A stretch of 64,000 bases of DNA from Rhypophila decipiens (lineage: Eukaryota > Ascomycota > Sordariomycetes > Sordariales > Naviculisporaceae). Below the pieces are notes generated by a model. That model was not told where the DNA came from, did not search any database, and saw only the letters and a list, made by a program, of their open reading frames with translations. Below are positions 53,744 to 63,698 of this stretch, piece after piece. Numbering within the stretch: position 1 is the stretch's first letter; each line of letters opens with the position of its first letter. The stretch covers positions 62,001 to 126,000 of the forward strand of contig MU858150.1 of NCBI GenBank assembly GCA_033297075.1, given 5' to 3'. Made by a program: the position numbers and the translations under genes.

Positions 53744-54927
53744 CTATACGATTAGCTCGATTCCCTCTCGTTCACACTCCCGTTCGATGTATTTCTTGAC
53801 CTATTTGCACAATTTATAGTTAGTCCTGAGGTTCTCCGGATGCCACCATGGACCCAAGGGACGTACATCTCTATCAGGTGCAAGGTCCAAGGCAAGATGT
53901 CCATCACTAGACTTCTTGTCCGTCTCGGCGCCAGCCTTGAGCAGAGCAACGGCTGTATCACCTGTTTTGTGTGTAAACAAAGATTGTCAGCACTCGCCTC
54001 ACACTACCATATAAAGGGGTGCCGGGGCGGGGTTCTAACCATGTCCCTCAGCAACGGCGTGATGCAAAGCCGTGTAGCCTTCATTGTCGGTTGCGTTGAT
54101 GGGACTTCGGGCCTTGAGGAGCAAGTTGACCATGGGCACCGAACCGACCGCTGCTGCGCGGTGGATGGGGTATTGGCCGCGTTTGTCACGGACTCTGGCC
54201 AAGGCGGGGGGTTTTTGGTCCAGGAGCTTGCGGGCTAGGTCGAGGTTGTTTTTGGATGCTACGAAGTGGAGGGCTGTCTTTGGGTGTGTTAATATGTTGA
54301 CTGGTTGAGGAGGGAGGACTGTTACAAACCTGGCCATTGTTGTCTGATTTTATTGGTGGCACGGTTAGAGCTTGTATTGTAGTAGAAAGAATCAAGGTGT
54401 TTATAGGGAACTCAACTTGTCTGGTTGATGTCTGCTCCCCGGGCAAGGAGGAGGTCAACGACTTTCTCACTGTCCTTGACGCTGACGGCGATCATCAGGG
54501 GTGTCCAGCCGGCATCGTCCTGTATAACATGGATGATGAGTTGTCTGATCTTTAGGAGGAGGTATTTGGAGATTGCATACCTGAACATCGGCATCAAATC
54601 CCTTTTGGTTCACAAGTATTGAGACGATCTCGGGCCGGTTGTATGAAGCTGCCCAGTGAATTGGAAGACGTCCATCCAGGTCTTTGAGTTTGGCGAGCTT
54701 TGGATCGGCCTTTTGGATGGTCAGTGAGGTCTTTGACTTTTTGGTGAGGGTATAGAATGTTGTATACTTGCATTCAATAGGGACTCGACAACCGAGACTG
54801 CAGATATTGTGAGCGTTTGGTCAGTTCTGTGAATGGCTTCAACATCTCGGGCCGGGAGCTCTTGGGCAAACTAACCCTTGCCTTCCCGGGCAGCCTCGTG
54901 TATCGCATACTTGGCCTGGTCGTCCAT
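53744..54927 (-). CDS. NAS6: Nas6/gankyrin-like 26S proteasome assembly chaperone
   Basis: Eight exons: 54927-54876, 54797-54772, 54709-54581, 54519-54417, 54343-54330, 54277-54040, 53961-53867 and 53800-53744, giving 237 aa. The product is a run of about seven ankyrin repeats with canonical cores (GRLPIHWAASYNRPEIV, GWTPLMIAVSVKDSEKV, GQTALHFVASKNNLDLA, GQYPIHRAAAVGSVPMV, GYTALHHAVAEGHGDTA). Sequence and length match Nas6/gankyrin (p28), which binds Rpt3 of the proteasome base and acts in regulatory-particle assembly in cytosol and nucleus. Intron 2 (54771-54710) has a GC donor. Exon 5 is a microexon of 14 nt that supplies NNNGQ between two repeats; without it the repeat is broken. The splice-dense structure is unusual here. 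It is divergent from PRP46. Confidence 0.92.
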
Positions 54928-55398
54928 TTTGATGATGATTTCTTCAAAGCAGATTGTGGAAATGTTCGAGTTAATTCGTCCTCTTATTTTCTGCGTTGTA
55001 GAACAAGACAGGTTAAGGTTGTTATAAGAGTTGCCGGATATCGTCATGTAAGTGATGCCTTCAATCATACGTTTTGGGTAATGTTCTCCATACAAGCATG
55101 CCGCAACCCCACTGTGACCTGCACTGTGCGGGTGTGGGGTAAACCAGGCTTCCCCTGTAAGCCAAGACCTCTGCCAAGTTTCGGCGTTCCAAGTGGCTTG
55201 AGCCTCAGCCACAGGAGGCGCTGATTTTTTGAACGCAAGGCAACGCCTCGAACTTGACGCGACGAGAAACTGGTTCAACAGCTTCCGAAATCATCTACGA
55301 CGACAACATCCACGAGTATCTCTTGCAGCTCTAACCCCGAACCGATTTGACTGAAGCGCACGATAATAGAAGGAGGAAAACACAAATCAGGACTTGCA
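54928..55398. promoter_or_regulatory. Divergent promoter region, NAS6 and PRP46
   Basis: 471 bp separate the divergent start codons. A proteasome-associated control element (GGTGGCAAA) was looked for and not seen. No TATA box is assigned. Confidence 0.45.
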
Positions 55399-57006
55399 AT
55401 GGCGACCGAGATCGCCACGGGCAGCAACGCCGCCAAAGGCCGCGATCTCAGTCCTCTCGAGGCGCTCATCAGGACCAATGCTCAAAACACGAAATTGATT
55501 TACGCTCCCACATCGGCCAGCACACCCGGAAGGAAAAGGTTAAAGCTGGATCCCGAACTAGACGTCTCAGACCCCGCCCTGGACAAAACAGGCCTCTCTC
55601 TTCGCCTCCACGCCGAGTACAGCGACGTCCAGACACTCCCCGAAGCGATCGCCTCCAAACTTCCCGCGGCGGGACCCAGGAAGAAGAAACCCAAGGCGGC
55701 GGCAGACGACGCGCCTACACCACCCGAGGAGAAGGCGCGCAAACTGATCGAGGGAATACCAGCCAGCCGAACCGCAGGAAGCAGCTCAGCGAACTCGAAC
55801 GCCCTTGTCGTCTCGCGAAACAAACCATCCTCTGCCTCTACCCCAGGTGGCAAACAAAGCAACCAACAACGAAATGAGCCACAGAATATGAGTCTAACTC
55901 GCCGGTCGGACGTGCTAGCGCAGCCGAAACCAGACTGGCACCCGCCATGGAAGCTCATGCGCGTCATCTCGGGCCATCTCGGCTGGGTGCGCGCCCTGGC
56001 CGTCGAGCCAGACAACAAATGGTTTGCCTCTGGAGCCGGCGATCGAACCATCAAGATCTGGGATCTCGCGACGGGCGGTCTCAAGCTCACACTGACAGGC
56101 CACATCTCCACGGTCCGCGGGCTGGCGGTCTCTCCTAGACATCCCTACATGTTTTCCTGCGGTGAGGACAAGATGGTCAAGTGCTGGGATCTCGAGACGA
56201 ACAAGGTCATCAGGCATTACCACGGCCATCTCAGCGGTGTATATACCCTCGCATTACACCCAACACTCGACGTCCTAGTCACAGGAGGCCGGGATGGCGT
56301 CGCGCGCGTGTGGGATATGCGAACACGAAGTAACGTCCACGTTCTATCAGGCCACACAGGCACGGTATCAGACCTAGTCTGCCAAGAGGCCGATCCGCAG
56401 GTAATAACATCAAGCCTGGACTCTACAGTGCGCATGTGGGACCTCGCGGCAGGAAAAACAATGGGCGTCTTGACACACCACAAAAAGGGCGTTCGTGCCC
56501 TCGCGACGCATCCCAGCGAGTTTACCTTTGCGAGCGCGAGCACAGGGAGTATCAAGCAGTGGAAGTGTCCCGAGGGAGCGTTTATGCAGAATTTTGACGG
56601 GCATAACGCTATTATTAATACTTTGTCAGTGAATGACCAGAATGTAATGTTCTCGGGCGGGGATAACGGGTCGATGAGCTTTTGGGACTGGAAGTCGGGA
56701 CATCGGTTCCAGGCGCTGGATACCACTGCGCAACCGGGCTCGTTGGATGCTGAGTCGGGGGTCATGAGCTCGGTGTTTGATTTGAGCGGGACGAGGTTGA
56801 TTGTTGGAGAGGCTGATAAGACTAGTAAGTTGTTTCTCTCTCTACCTAGGCTGTTTTTTTCGTTCTGCAAAGTCATCTGTCAGATCAAGTTTTGGGTTAC
56901 TAACGAGTCTTTTGCTACAGTCAAAATATGGAAACCAGACGAGACTGCGACCCCGGAATCGCATCCCCTGGAGTGGAAGCCTACCCTGGCAAGGAGAAAG
57001 TTCTAA
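55399..57006 (+). CDS. PRP46: Pre-mRNA-splicing factor Prp46 (PLRG1), WD40 protein
   Basis: Exons 55399-56824 and 56921-57006 encode 503 aa. Residues 1-190 are a disordered, basic and Ser-rich arm; from about 195 to the end are seven WD40 repeats, with typical cores such as [39 protein letters not shown] and [11 protein letters not shown]. The match to the PLRG1/Prp46 family (NineTeen complex, spliceosome B-act and C complexes, nucleus) is strong. The intron (56825-56920, 96 nt, GT-AG) has a length divisible by three and no in-frame stop; splicing restores SKTIKIWKPDE-like repeat 7 closure (KT to IKIWKPDE), which is why it is taken as an intron. The start ATG lies in context GCAATGG. Confidence 0.95.
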   Translation: MATEIATGSNAAKGRDLSPLEALIRTNAQNTKLIYAPTSASTPGRKRLKLDPELDVSDPALDKTGLSLRLHAEYSDVQTLPEAIASKLPAAGPRKKKPKAAADDAPTPPEEKARKLIEGIPASRTAGSSSANSNALVVSRNKPSSASTPGGKQSNQQRNEPQNMSLTRRSDVLAQPKPDWHPPWKLMRVISGHLGWVRALAVEPDNKWFASGAGDRTIKIWDLATGGLKLTLTGHISTVRGLAVSPRHPYMFSCGEDKMVKCWDLETNKVIRHYHGHLSGVYTLALHPTLDVLVTGGRDGVARVWDMRTRSNVHVLSGHTGTVSDLVCQEADPQVITSSLDSTVRMWDLAAGKTMGVLTHHKKGVRALATHPSEFTFASASTGSIKQWKCPEGAFMQNFDGHNAIINTLSVNDQNVMFSGGDNGSMSFWDWKSGHRFQALDTTAQPGSLDAESGVMSSVFDLSGTRLIVGEADKTSKLFLSLPRLFFSFCKVICQIKFWVTNESFATVKIWKPDETATPESHPLEWKPTLARRKF

Positions 57007-57365
57007 GCAGCCAGCCACGAGAGATGGGGATCGGTTGTTGTATGTTGGAGGTTGGAGGTTGCTCTCCCGTGCTCTGGGCACATTATTTGTATATCCACTT
57101 ATTATACCACGGAAGCGGCAAATGCTATAAATGACGATAATTAGTGCTTGTGTGTTCTTCGGGCAGACATACTGGATTTACTTTGGTGACCATGTCTAGT
57201 ATCCGTAGAAGAGGAACCTAAGGTGCCAACCAGGGACCTATTATTTCTTGAGGTCCATTCTCTTGGTACAATATCCAAGGTAATTATACATCAACACACT
57301 CCATTCCCATCCATACCCCATTCCTCACATCCTGACAACATCTTGCCCACCAGACGGATAATCCA
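57007..57365. other. Intergenic region between convergent genes
   Basis: A 359-bp gap containing the 3' ends of the convergent PRP46 and ORC1 genes. Nothing else is seen. Confidence 0.5.
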
Positions 57366-59780
57366 TCACACTAATATCCCCAAAGCTTTAATCTCAGGAT
57401 CATCCCTAAAAGCCAACCTAACCTCGTCATCGCTGACAGCAAGACGAATCTTGCTAGGCCGCTCAGCCTTCTGCCCCTCGAGGTACATAATCCCCGCCCC
57501 AGCCAAGTCCACAGCAGCTAGACTCAGCCCAGCAGGCCGTAACATGCCCGAACCTCCACTATCGTACTTGGTATACCTCCCCGGATTCACTATCGTCATT
57601 GTCCCGTCTGCATTCCCATTTATATTCCCATTGGTGGCAGCGTTGTCATCTTTGCCAGGGTCCGTCAAGAGGAGGGTCAAAGGTCGACTTGCGTCGGCTA
57701 GTTTGAGGGAACGTTGCATTTCTTCGAGGACCTCGCCAAAGGTTGTCTCTGCGAGGCCGCTTCGTGTTGTTCGGTTCAGGATGGATGTTAGAAGCAGCCG
57801 AGAGGCAAAGGGCAATGCGCGGAGGTAGAGTTGGAGTGGGTTGCTGGTTGCTTCGTTGATGGCCCGGCGGATCGTGTCGATTGTTACCCTTCCGGCGGCA
57901 GCAGAAGATTTCTTCTTGGTTGGTGTGTTCATGACTGTTTTTCTACCGCGCCCCCTTTTACTGGGCGTAGGTGGGTTCGCCGGGTCCGAAAGAGTTTGCT
58001 TGGAATCAACCTCGGCGAGCTCAACCGCCCGGCGACAAATATCCAGTGCTCGTCTCGCATCTCCACTCACAGCAGCAACTTTCCGTGCAGCGAACTGCAC
58101 AGCGTCGCTGTCGACGATATCCCCTGGCACGCCTTCCAATCTGGACTGCACAATCCGCATCAGTTGCTCGTGGTTATACCCCGGAAAGGTAATACGCGTC
58201 AACCCCAACCGACTACTGATTTTGTTGCTCAGCGTGCGCTCCGGCAAGTCCATGGTATTCGCCACCGCCAACACAATAAGCCGACTATGCCTCAACCCGG
58301 GCCAATTAAAAAAATTGTACATGACCCCTTGGTTTTTTGTCACGAGCTGGTCGAGTTCGTCCATCAGGACAACGCAAGGAACTCGTCTCGGGGAGGGGTG
58401 GCTGAACTCGCGCTCTAGCAGGTCAAGCGCCTGCGAAGGACTGACACGCTGCCCTTTGAGCGCTTCCCAGAGGAGAGAGTATGACTGATGCGGATCGGTG
58501 ATCTTCATGCCGTTGATCTCTACAAAAATGAAATCATCCAGCTCGTCGTTTTTAACGGCACTGTCGAGGTGGGAGACTACCTCGCGCACGGTGGCCGTCT
58601 TGCCTGTCCCCGGGGTGCCGGAGATGTAGATGCATGTTCCTGTGCCTTCGGTGATGGCTGCCTCGAGGTGCGAGTACACCAAACTGAATTCGGATTCTCG
58701 ACAGGGGAGGCTGGTTGGTACGGAAGCGACGTGGAGTTGGTTGCGGGCGATTTGGTATGGTGAGGACTGGACGTCTTGGGGAGCGAGGAAGCGTGTTGCT
58801 AGGGGTGTGAATTCTAGGTGCTTTTTTATCATTATTTTGCGGTGCGAGGATGGGGTTGCGGGCCCCTTGCCGGGGGTTTTTCGGCGGCTACCGGGGGTGG
58901 TGGCTTCTCGAGTTTTGAGCTTCTTTGGGGTTCGGGGGACGGCGGTGTAGGTGTCATCGTCGTCGTCGTGCCCGCCGGTGTAGTCGCCCTCTGGGGAGGG
59001 TTTTTTGGTGGTCTGGCGTCGTCTGGTCGCCTGGGTCTGCGTGACGATACGGTCCCGTAGTGCGTCAATATCATCTTTGCCGTGGTACACATCTTCCCAG
59101 ATGAACTCTTCGGTGTAGGTGCATGTCCTGGCGTTGCACCCCCGGCGGCAGATGAAGGTCTTGCCGTACTCTTTGGCCTTTTTAGGAACTTTCCCATTAG
59201 GATATTTCCGGTTGAAGGCCTTTTGAGACATGACATGAGCTTTGCCGTTGATGGTGGTTAAGGGGTTGATGTCTGTGTTTGCCGTGATGTACAGTTCGTG
59301 CTGTAATAGATAATCAGCGATTCGCTCCCACAAGCATAGATTCAGAGAACAAACCTCGACAAAGTCCTTCCTCTTCTTTTCGCTATTCCTAATTTCTCTT
59401 TCCGAGGAGAACCACATAAAGGTGGCTGCCTTGTCACCTTCTTCGTCATCCAGAAACTCGGTGATGATTCCAACCCAGGCTTCGTGGGAGCCTTCCGCCT
59501 TGAGCAGCATAATCTCGCCCAAGTAGCATTCGAACTCGCCCATTCGAGCACCTACTATGGTGGGCTGTTGGAGTGCCTGCAGGGCTGCTCTTTTGCGTTT
59601 TCTTGATGCCGGCCCATTTTCATCGACAGTTTCCGAGTCTGGGTCCGTATTCTTCTCTCTGTCGTAAATCCACTCCCACGGGTAATCGTTTGTCCCAAGT
59701 TCGTCATCTGAGTCCTCCCTTGTCACGCCTGGTAGACGCCTGGCTGTTCGCTTTGAGCGACTCCCGATTAGCCCAGGCAT
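57366..59780 (-). CDS. ORC1: Origin recognition complex subunit 1
   Basis: Two exons, 59780-59355 and 59300-57366, encode 786 aa. An N-terminal BAH domain spans about residues 60-200 (FECYLGEIMLLKAEG; HVMSQKAFNRKYP), then a basic linker (TPKKLKTREA) and an AAA+ ATPase: Walker A GTPGTGKT near 368, Walker B VVLMDELDQL near 455, sensor 1 IVLAVANTMDLP, and the sensor 2 region SGDARRALDICRRA. A C-terminal winged-helix region follows. Orc1 with Orc2-6 binds replication origins and loads Mcm2-7 with Cdc6 in the nucleus; the BAH domain contacts nucleosomes. The intron (59354-59301, 54 nt) has GT-AG ends, is divisible by three and has no stop, so the unspliced frame is open and would insert 18 residues inside BAH. 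The first ATG of the frame is 59780. Confidence 0.95.
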   Translation of the reverse strand: MPGLIGSRSKRTARRLPGVTREDSDDELGTNDYPWEWIYDREKNTDPDSETVDENGPASRKRKRAALQALQQPTIVGARMGEFECYLGEIMLLKAEGSHEAWVGIITEFLDDEEGDKAATFMWFSSEREIRNSEKKRKDFVEVCSLNLCLWERIADYLLQHELYITANTDINPLTTINGKAHVMSQKAFNRKYPNGKVPKKAKEYGKTFICRRGCNARTCTYTEEFIWEDVYHGKDDIDALRDRIVTQTQATRRRQTTKKPSPEGDYTGGHDDDDDTYTAVPRTPKKLKTREATTPGSRRKTPGKGPATPSSHRKIMIKKHLEFTPLATRFLAPQDVQSSPYQIARNQLHVASVPTSLPCRESEFSLVYSHLEAAITEGTGTCIYISGTPGTGKTATVREVVSHLDSAVKNDELDDFIFVEINGMKITDPHQSYSLLWEALKGQRVSPSQALDLLEREFSHPSPRRVPCVVLMDELDQLVTKNQGVMYNFFNWPGLRHSRLIVLAVANTMDLPERTLSNKISSRLGLTRITFPGYNHEQLMRIVQSRLEGVPGDIVDSDAVQFAARKVAAVSGDARRALDICRRAVELAEVDSKQTLSDPANPPTPSKRGRGRKTVMNTPTKKKSSAAAGRVTIDTIRRAINEATSNPLQLYLRALPFASRLLLTSILNRTTRSGLAETTFGEVLEEMQRSLKLADASRPLTLLLTDPGKDDNAATNGNINGNADGTMTIVNPGRYTKYDSGGSGMLRPAGLSLAAVDLAGAGIMYLEGQKAERPSKIRLAVSDDEVRLAFRDDPEIKALGILV

Positions 59781-60989
59781 GTTTGTTGATTGCACTTGCT
59801 TTGTTTACTTGATGCTATGATGCACAAGACCGGAGCTCAGAACAAAAGGAAGAAGTGCAAGTGATGTAGACCAAAAGTATAGATGATCGTAACTGCAATA
59901 TCCGGGTTCATGTGTGTGATGTCGTTGTGTAAATTGCTTGATATCTTCAGGCCAAACTCGGTAAATATCCTGGATGCAAGGACGCGTCCATTAGCTCAAC
60001 GCGTCGAGAATTCCATTAAACCCCTGTCAGGGGAGACCGGGGTAGCGGCCGTAACATTACACATCGGTAGTACGGTACGTGTATGAATACGCTCTACGCT
60101 TCAAGCAACCAAAGGTCGTCTTTATTGAATATCGCTTTATACAGTATTATTACACTCTTCTATTCAATTATGCCAACATCAACAGAGCGGACGTCATCCG
60201 AACTGTTATGATTTGAGTTCTTTCCCAAGCTTCTTACTTACCTGACGACCTAGACAAGGGCTTCCTACTTCTTCCTTGTTTCTTAACAGTAATGAGAGAA
60301 ATGTCCCTTCCCTGCATCTCTGCTAGTATTCAACCATCAAGCCCTCGAAAAGCAATCATGCCTTGAACTTTTACAGCAATGGCCCTTCGATCCGATACCT
60401 CATCTGAAAAGACCATTTTGCAACACCATGTCAGGTGATGGACAGTAAAAACTATGAGTCACTTCAGAACATGGGGAATATATTTTATGGAGGAATTGGA
60501 TGGTTTTGCCTGACAAACCTGAGTACCGTCTGTGACTTCCCAATGAAAACATCAAACTCACAGAAGGTCTGTTTTCTACCTGCATTCTCTCAACAAACGC
60601 TGTACTCCGAACTGACGGGTTTACAGGATCTTACATGACGACAACTCTAGATGACGGGAACCCGAAGTCTAGGCGACCAGTATGGCCACAAAACAGAGAG
60701 AGGAAGCAGCTCGCAGCTCAAAATACTACTACAAGACCTACGAGAAGAACTCATTCTCTCCTCAGGCTTCCCACAATACCCATCTGGCCACATCGGAGCA
60801 CTCTAGCTAGAAACCAGGCACTCGCGGATGCTGGACTCCCGCTCGTCACCCTCGATAACGGCCGTTTGTTCAAACAGATTCGCTCCCTGCACGATGCAAA
60901 CAAGCAACTGTTCATCGGTCAACCTTGCCCCCACGGGCCGTCGGGCACCGAAGGGGCATCACTTCCTTAGACCCCCAGTCCGTTTTTGA
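59781..60989. other. Intergenic region upstream of ORC1
   Basis: About 1.2 kb. It holds the ORC1 promoter, then AT-rich sequence (60060-60330). A plus-strand frame of 111 codons with an ATG (60635-60970) runs toward the pseudogene block and might be its upstream part, but I see no similarity to the intact gene in it. Confidence 0.45.
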
Positions 60990-61400
60990 TATCCCGAATC
61001 AAACGCGAATGCACATCAACTTTGGCTACGTCCTACTCAAAGAGTGCAAGAAGGACCATACCGATCACGCATTTTCCGAACCAATGCATCCGAGCACCTC
61101 GCGCGCCTGCCGTCAACAGCGAAAGCCATCACCCAGTAGAGAACACAGGTCATCTTTGCGATATACACGCATCCTGGCGTACTCTGGTCCTTCGGGGCCG
61201 AAGTGGAAGTTGGAGATGTGGGCTTGGAAAGAGTAAGTTTAATGAAGCACATTTTACCCTGTGTCCTTGCAAAGGACAGTCCCCAGCTACTTCCACGTCA
61301 ATTCGACGCCTCATCTTTTCCATCCAAACGCCTGTCAAGCTCCTCGATAATGCGTGGAAGGATCTCACCGAGGGCGTTCAACTAGTCTAAGAGACCTTGA
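60990..61400 (+). pseudogene. Broken paralogue fragment of the DUF7905-like gene
   Basis: Bases 60990-61074 are very similar (roughly 80% by eye) to the intact gene's 62729-62814 segment, in the same orientation; the encoded pieces compare as INFGYVLLKECKKD against INFGHVLLKEWKKD. After this block the reading shifts between frames: plausible residues occur in different registers (HPGVLWSFGAEVEVG in one; LDNAWKDLTEGVQLV in another), with stops between. No complete frame exists. It seems to be a decayed tandem copy about 1.7 kb upstream of the functional gene. Its borders are not sharp; only the 85-bp core is certain, and the later part may belong to some other sequence. Confidence 0.6.
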
Positions 61401-61650
61401 TTCAATCAACACCACTCGTGCCTGCCTCCACACACATACGAGGTTGCCCTGGTAGGGAAGGCACACCCCGATTAAAGTCAATCTGAGGCCTCATCTTTCC
61501 CATGCGCCTGTCGAGCTCCTCAATAACGCGTGGAAGGATCTCACCGAACGCGTTCAAGCCGTCTCTGGGACACCTCCATTCAATCCACACCACTCGTACT
61601 GCCGTCTTCCACACGCATACGAGTTTGCCCTGGTAGGGAAGGTACACCCT
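61308..61650 (+). repeat. Imperfect tandem duplication, two units of about 163 bp
   Basis: Unit 1 (61308-61469) and unit 2 (61488-61650) align along their whole length with scattered substitutions and small gaps. Shared strings include GCGTGGAAGGATCTCACCGA and GCCCTGGTAGGGAAGG. The start-to-start spacing is 180 bp. In both, one frame encodes NAWKDLTE; unit 1 stops soon after (VQLV then stop), while unit 2 stays open for about 70 codons. It overlaps and follows the pseudogene. Confidence 0.85.
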
Positions 61651-61933
61651 CACCGCACCCCCTCCTGCGTCAACCTAGTGACCGCACCGGCCAAGAGTGC
61701 TGCACACTTTCAACCGACCAGTGTTCCACTTCCCTCCTAAATCTTTCATCCTCTTCCGTTCTCTTCCGTTCTCCCAACAAGAAGCAGCTAGTCCTTCACA
61801 CCGAATAAAAACCTTCTCTCGTTCTTTTTCCACCACCACAATTGATCTTCCCAGCATTCACATTTTCTCCCGACTCTGACTTTGTCTCGTCAATCTCTTC
61901 ATCGTCATTGAATTTTCCTCCTCCTCCTCGCTT

Positions 61934-61946
61934 TCATCATCATCAT

Positions 61947-61971
<25 letters not shown>
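61934..61971 (+). repeat. Trinucleotide (TCA/TCG)n microsatellite
   Basis: A run of TCATCATCATCA followed by about eight TCG units, inside a long pyrimidine-rich stretch (61740-62090) that directly precedes the ATG at 62111. It is probably in the 5' UTR or promoter of that gene. Confidence 0.85.
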
Positions 61972-61977
<6 letters not shown>

Positions 61978-62110
61978 GTCATTGCATCGTCGTCGTCTTT
62001 GTCCTTGCATCGTCGTCGTCCTTCTCCTCCTCTCATCATCATCGCCGCCGTCGTCCTCGTCATCATCGCCTGAAAATCCTCCGGTGTCGGTGGATGTGCT
62101 GACGTCCACT

Positions 62111-63698
62111 ATGGCTTCAAACAGAGGCAAATTCACAGGGCCAAGTGTTGCTGCTCGGAGCAATATTTATGCTCCTTCGACAGCTCGCAACAAACCTCAG
62201 AAGGCAGCACCACCGCCGACCTACAACGTCAAGGTTAGTTATTACATCATTCTCCTCCTCCTTCATTCCGTCGCTCACAATTACCAGCTCTTTCTACTCA
62301 TGCCAATGCCGGGTCATGGATTCACCGCACTCGAGCTCTTGAACATCGACGTCGACGCTGCCTTCGAGCAGATTCGCGATCAATTCCAAGTCACCATCAC
62401 GGTTCTCGATGACGGTGACATGATCGAGATCAAGGCCTTTAACAGAAAAAAGGCCAATGACGCCGTCAGAGCACTTAGAAAGATTCTGGAGCGCAAGCCA
62501 GGTGACAGGATCGTCTGGCGACCCTTGGCTCTGATTAAACCTCTCAGCAGTGGTAACGACAACAGTCAAATCGCCCTCATCCCGAATGACGAGGGCATTG
62601 AGGGTGCACGACCTTTCGCAATTGTCAAGGCGGGTCACTCTTCCGAGTCGACGGATGACACGGACGGGACACAGTACAAGGAGGATCTCCAAAAAGCCCT
62701 CGCTCGCGCCGTTGAAAACCTCCGCTATGTCCCGAACCGCATGCGAATGCGTATCAACTTTGGCCATGTCCTACTCAAAGAGTGGAAGAAGGACCAATCC
62801 GAGTACACGTTTGCTGAGCTCAAGCAAATGGCTCACCGAGCTGGACCCCGCGGAACTGTCCACATGCACACCCACATTGGCCACGATAACACTGTGAGCC
62901 GCATCAAGGAACAACTTCGCCTGATCGAGGACTGTGTTCCCCAGGATATCCGTATCAACACCACGGAGGACACCCCGCCTTCAATTTCGCTTGTGCTGCT
63001 TACCAAAAACCTGGTCACGGAGTCCGTCATCGACTTCGCTCGGGGCAAGTCCGAGATTGGCAGCAAGGAAAGGGTGACATACAAGTATGTTCTCGGGCCA
63101 ATGAGTGTCTTTCATCGCGAAAGACGTGCCAGAGCAGTCACCATCATGACATCTTGTCCTGAGGAGTAAGTGGAATTCTGACTTTGATGTTGTTCTTTTA
63201 CTGACGCTACAAAGGAGCTTTGATTGGTGTTTGGAGGTCCAGAGCCAAGTCGATAGTTCAAAGACACCCTTTCCATTTCAGGACAAGGCTCTCCGCGAGA
63301 ATGTTCAGTTCAAGGATGCGGCAGTCACTAATCGTTTTCCCACCATCAACATCAATCCATATTTCCTGCGGGCAAATGGCGTTGATGTTATTATCGGCAA
63401 AACCTCTTGGACCTATCTGATCAAATCTCGGTATGTCTTAGAGGTCGGTCTTTACCATCAGTGGCACAAGGATGTGAAGAGCAAGCCTAGTACAGGGGCG
63501 GTTGTGTCACTGTATGGGTGCGAATGGGACTATGAGACGGAACCGGCCGATATTTCGAAAGGCCCGAGAGATTGGACAAATTTCGCAGACAATTTCCTGA
63601 AGTCTGGCTCCGATGATTCAGACACCTTCGAGGATCTCACTTCTTTGGTCTCCCAGGTTCAAGCCGTTCTGGCTGAGGCTACTAAAGGAGATTCTTAA
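62111..63698 (+). CDS. KH-like domain protein of fungal-specific (DUF7905-like) family
   Basis: Exons 62111-62233, 62288-63165 and 63215-63698 encode 494 aa. The start ATG follows a pyrimidine-rich leader. After a basic disordered N-terminus, residues about 55-105 (DVDAAFEQIRDQFQVTITVL, then IKAFNRKKANDAVRALRKIL) have the beta-alpha-alpha-beta pattern of a KH-type RNA-binding domain, but the classic GxxG loop is not obvious. A large unrecognised domain follows (RMRINFGHVLLKEWKK; AHRAGPRGTVHMHTHIG; VTYKYVLGPMSVFHRE; INPYFLRANGVDVIIG), which I tentatively equate with DUF7905. Intron 1 (62234-62287, 54 nt) is divisible by three and stop-free; intron 2 (63166-63214) is 49 nt. The function is unknown; RNA binding is an inference. 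A decayed copy lies upstream. Confidence 0.8.
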
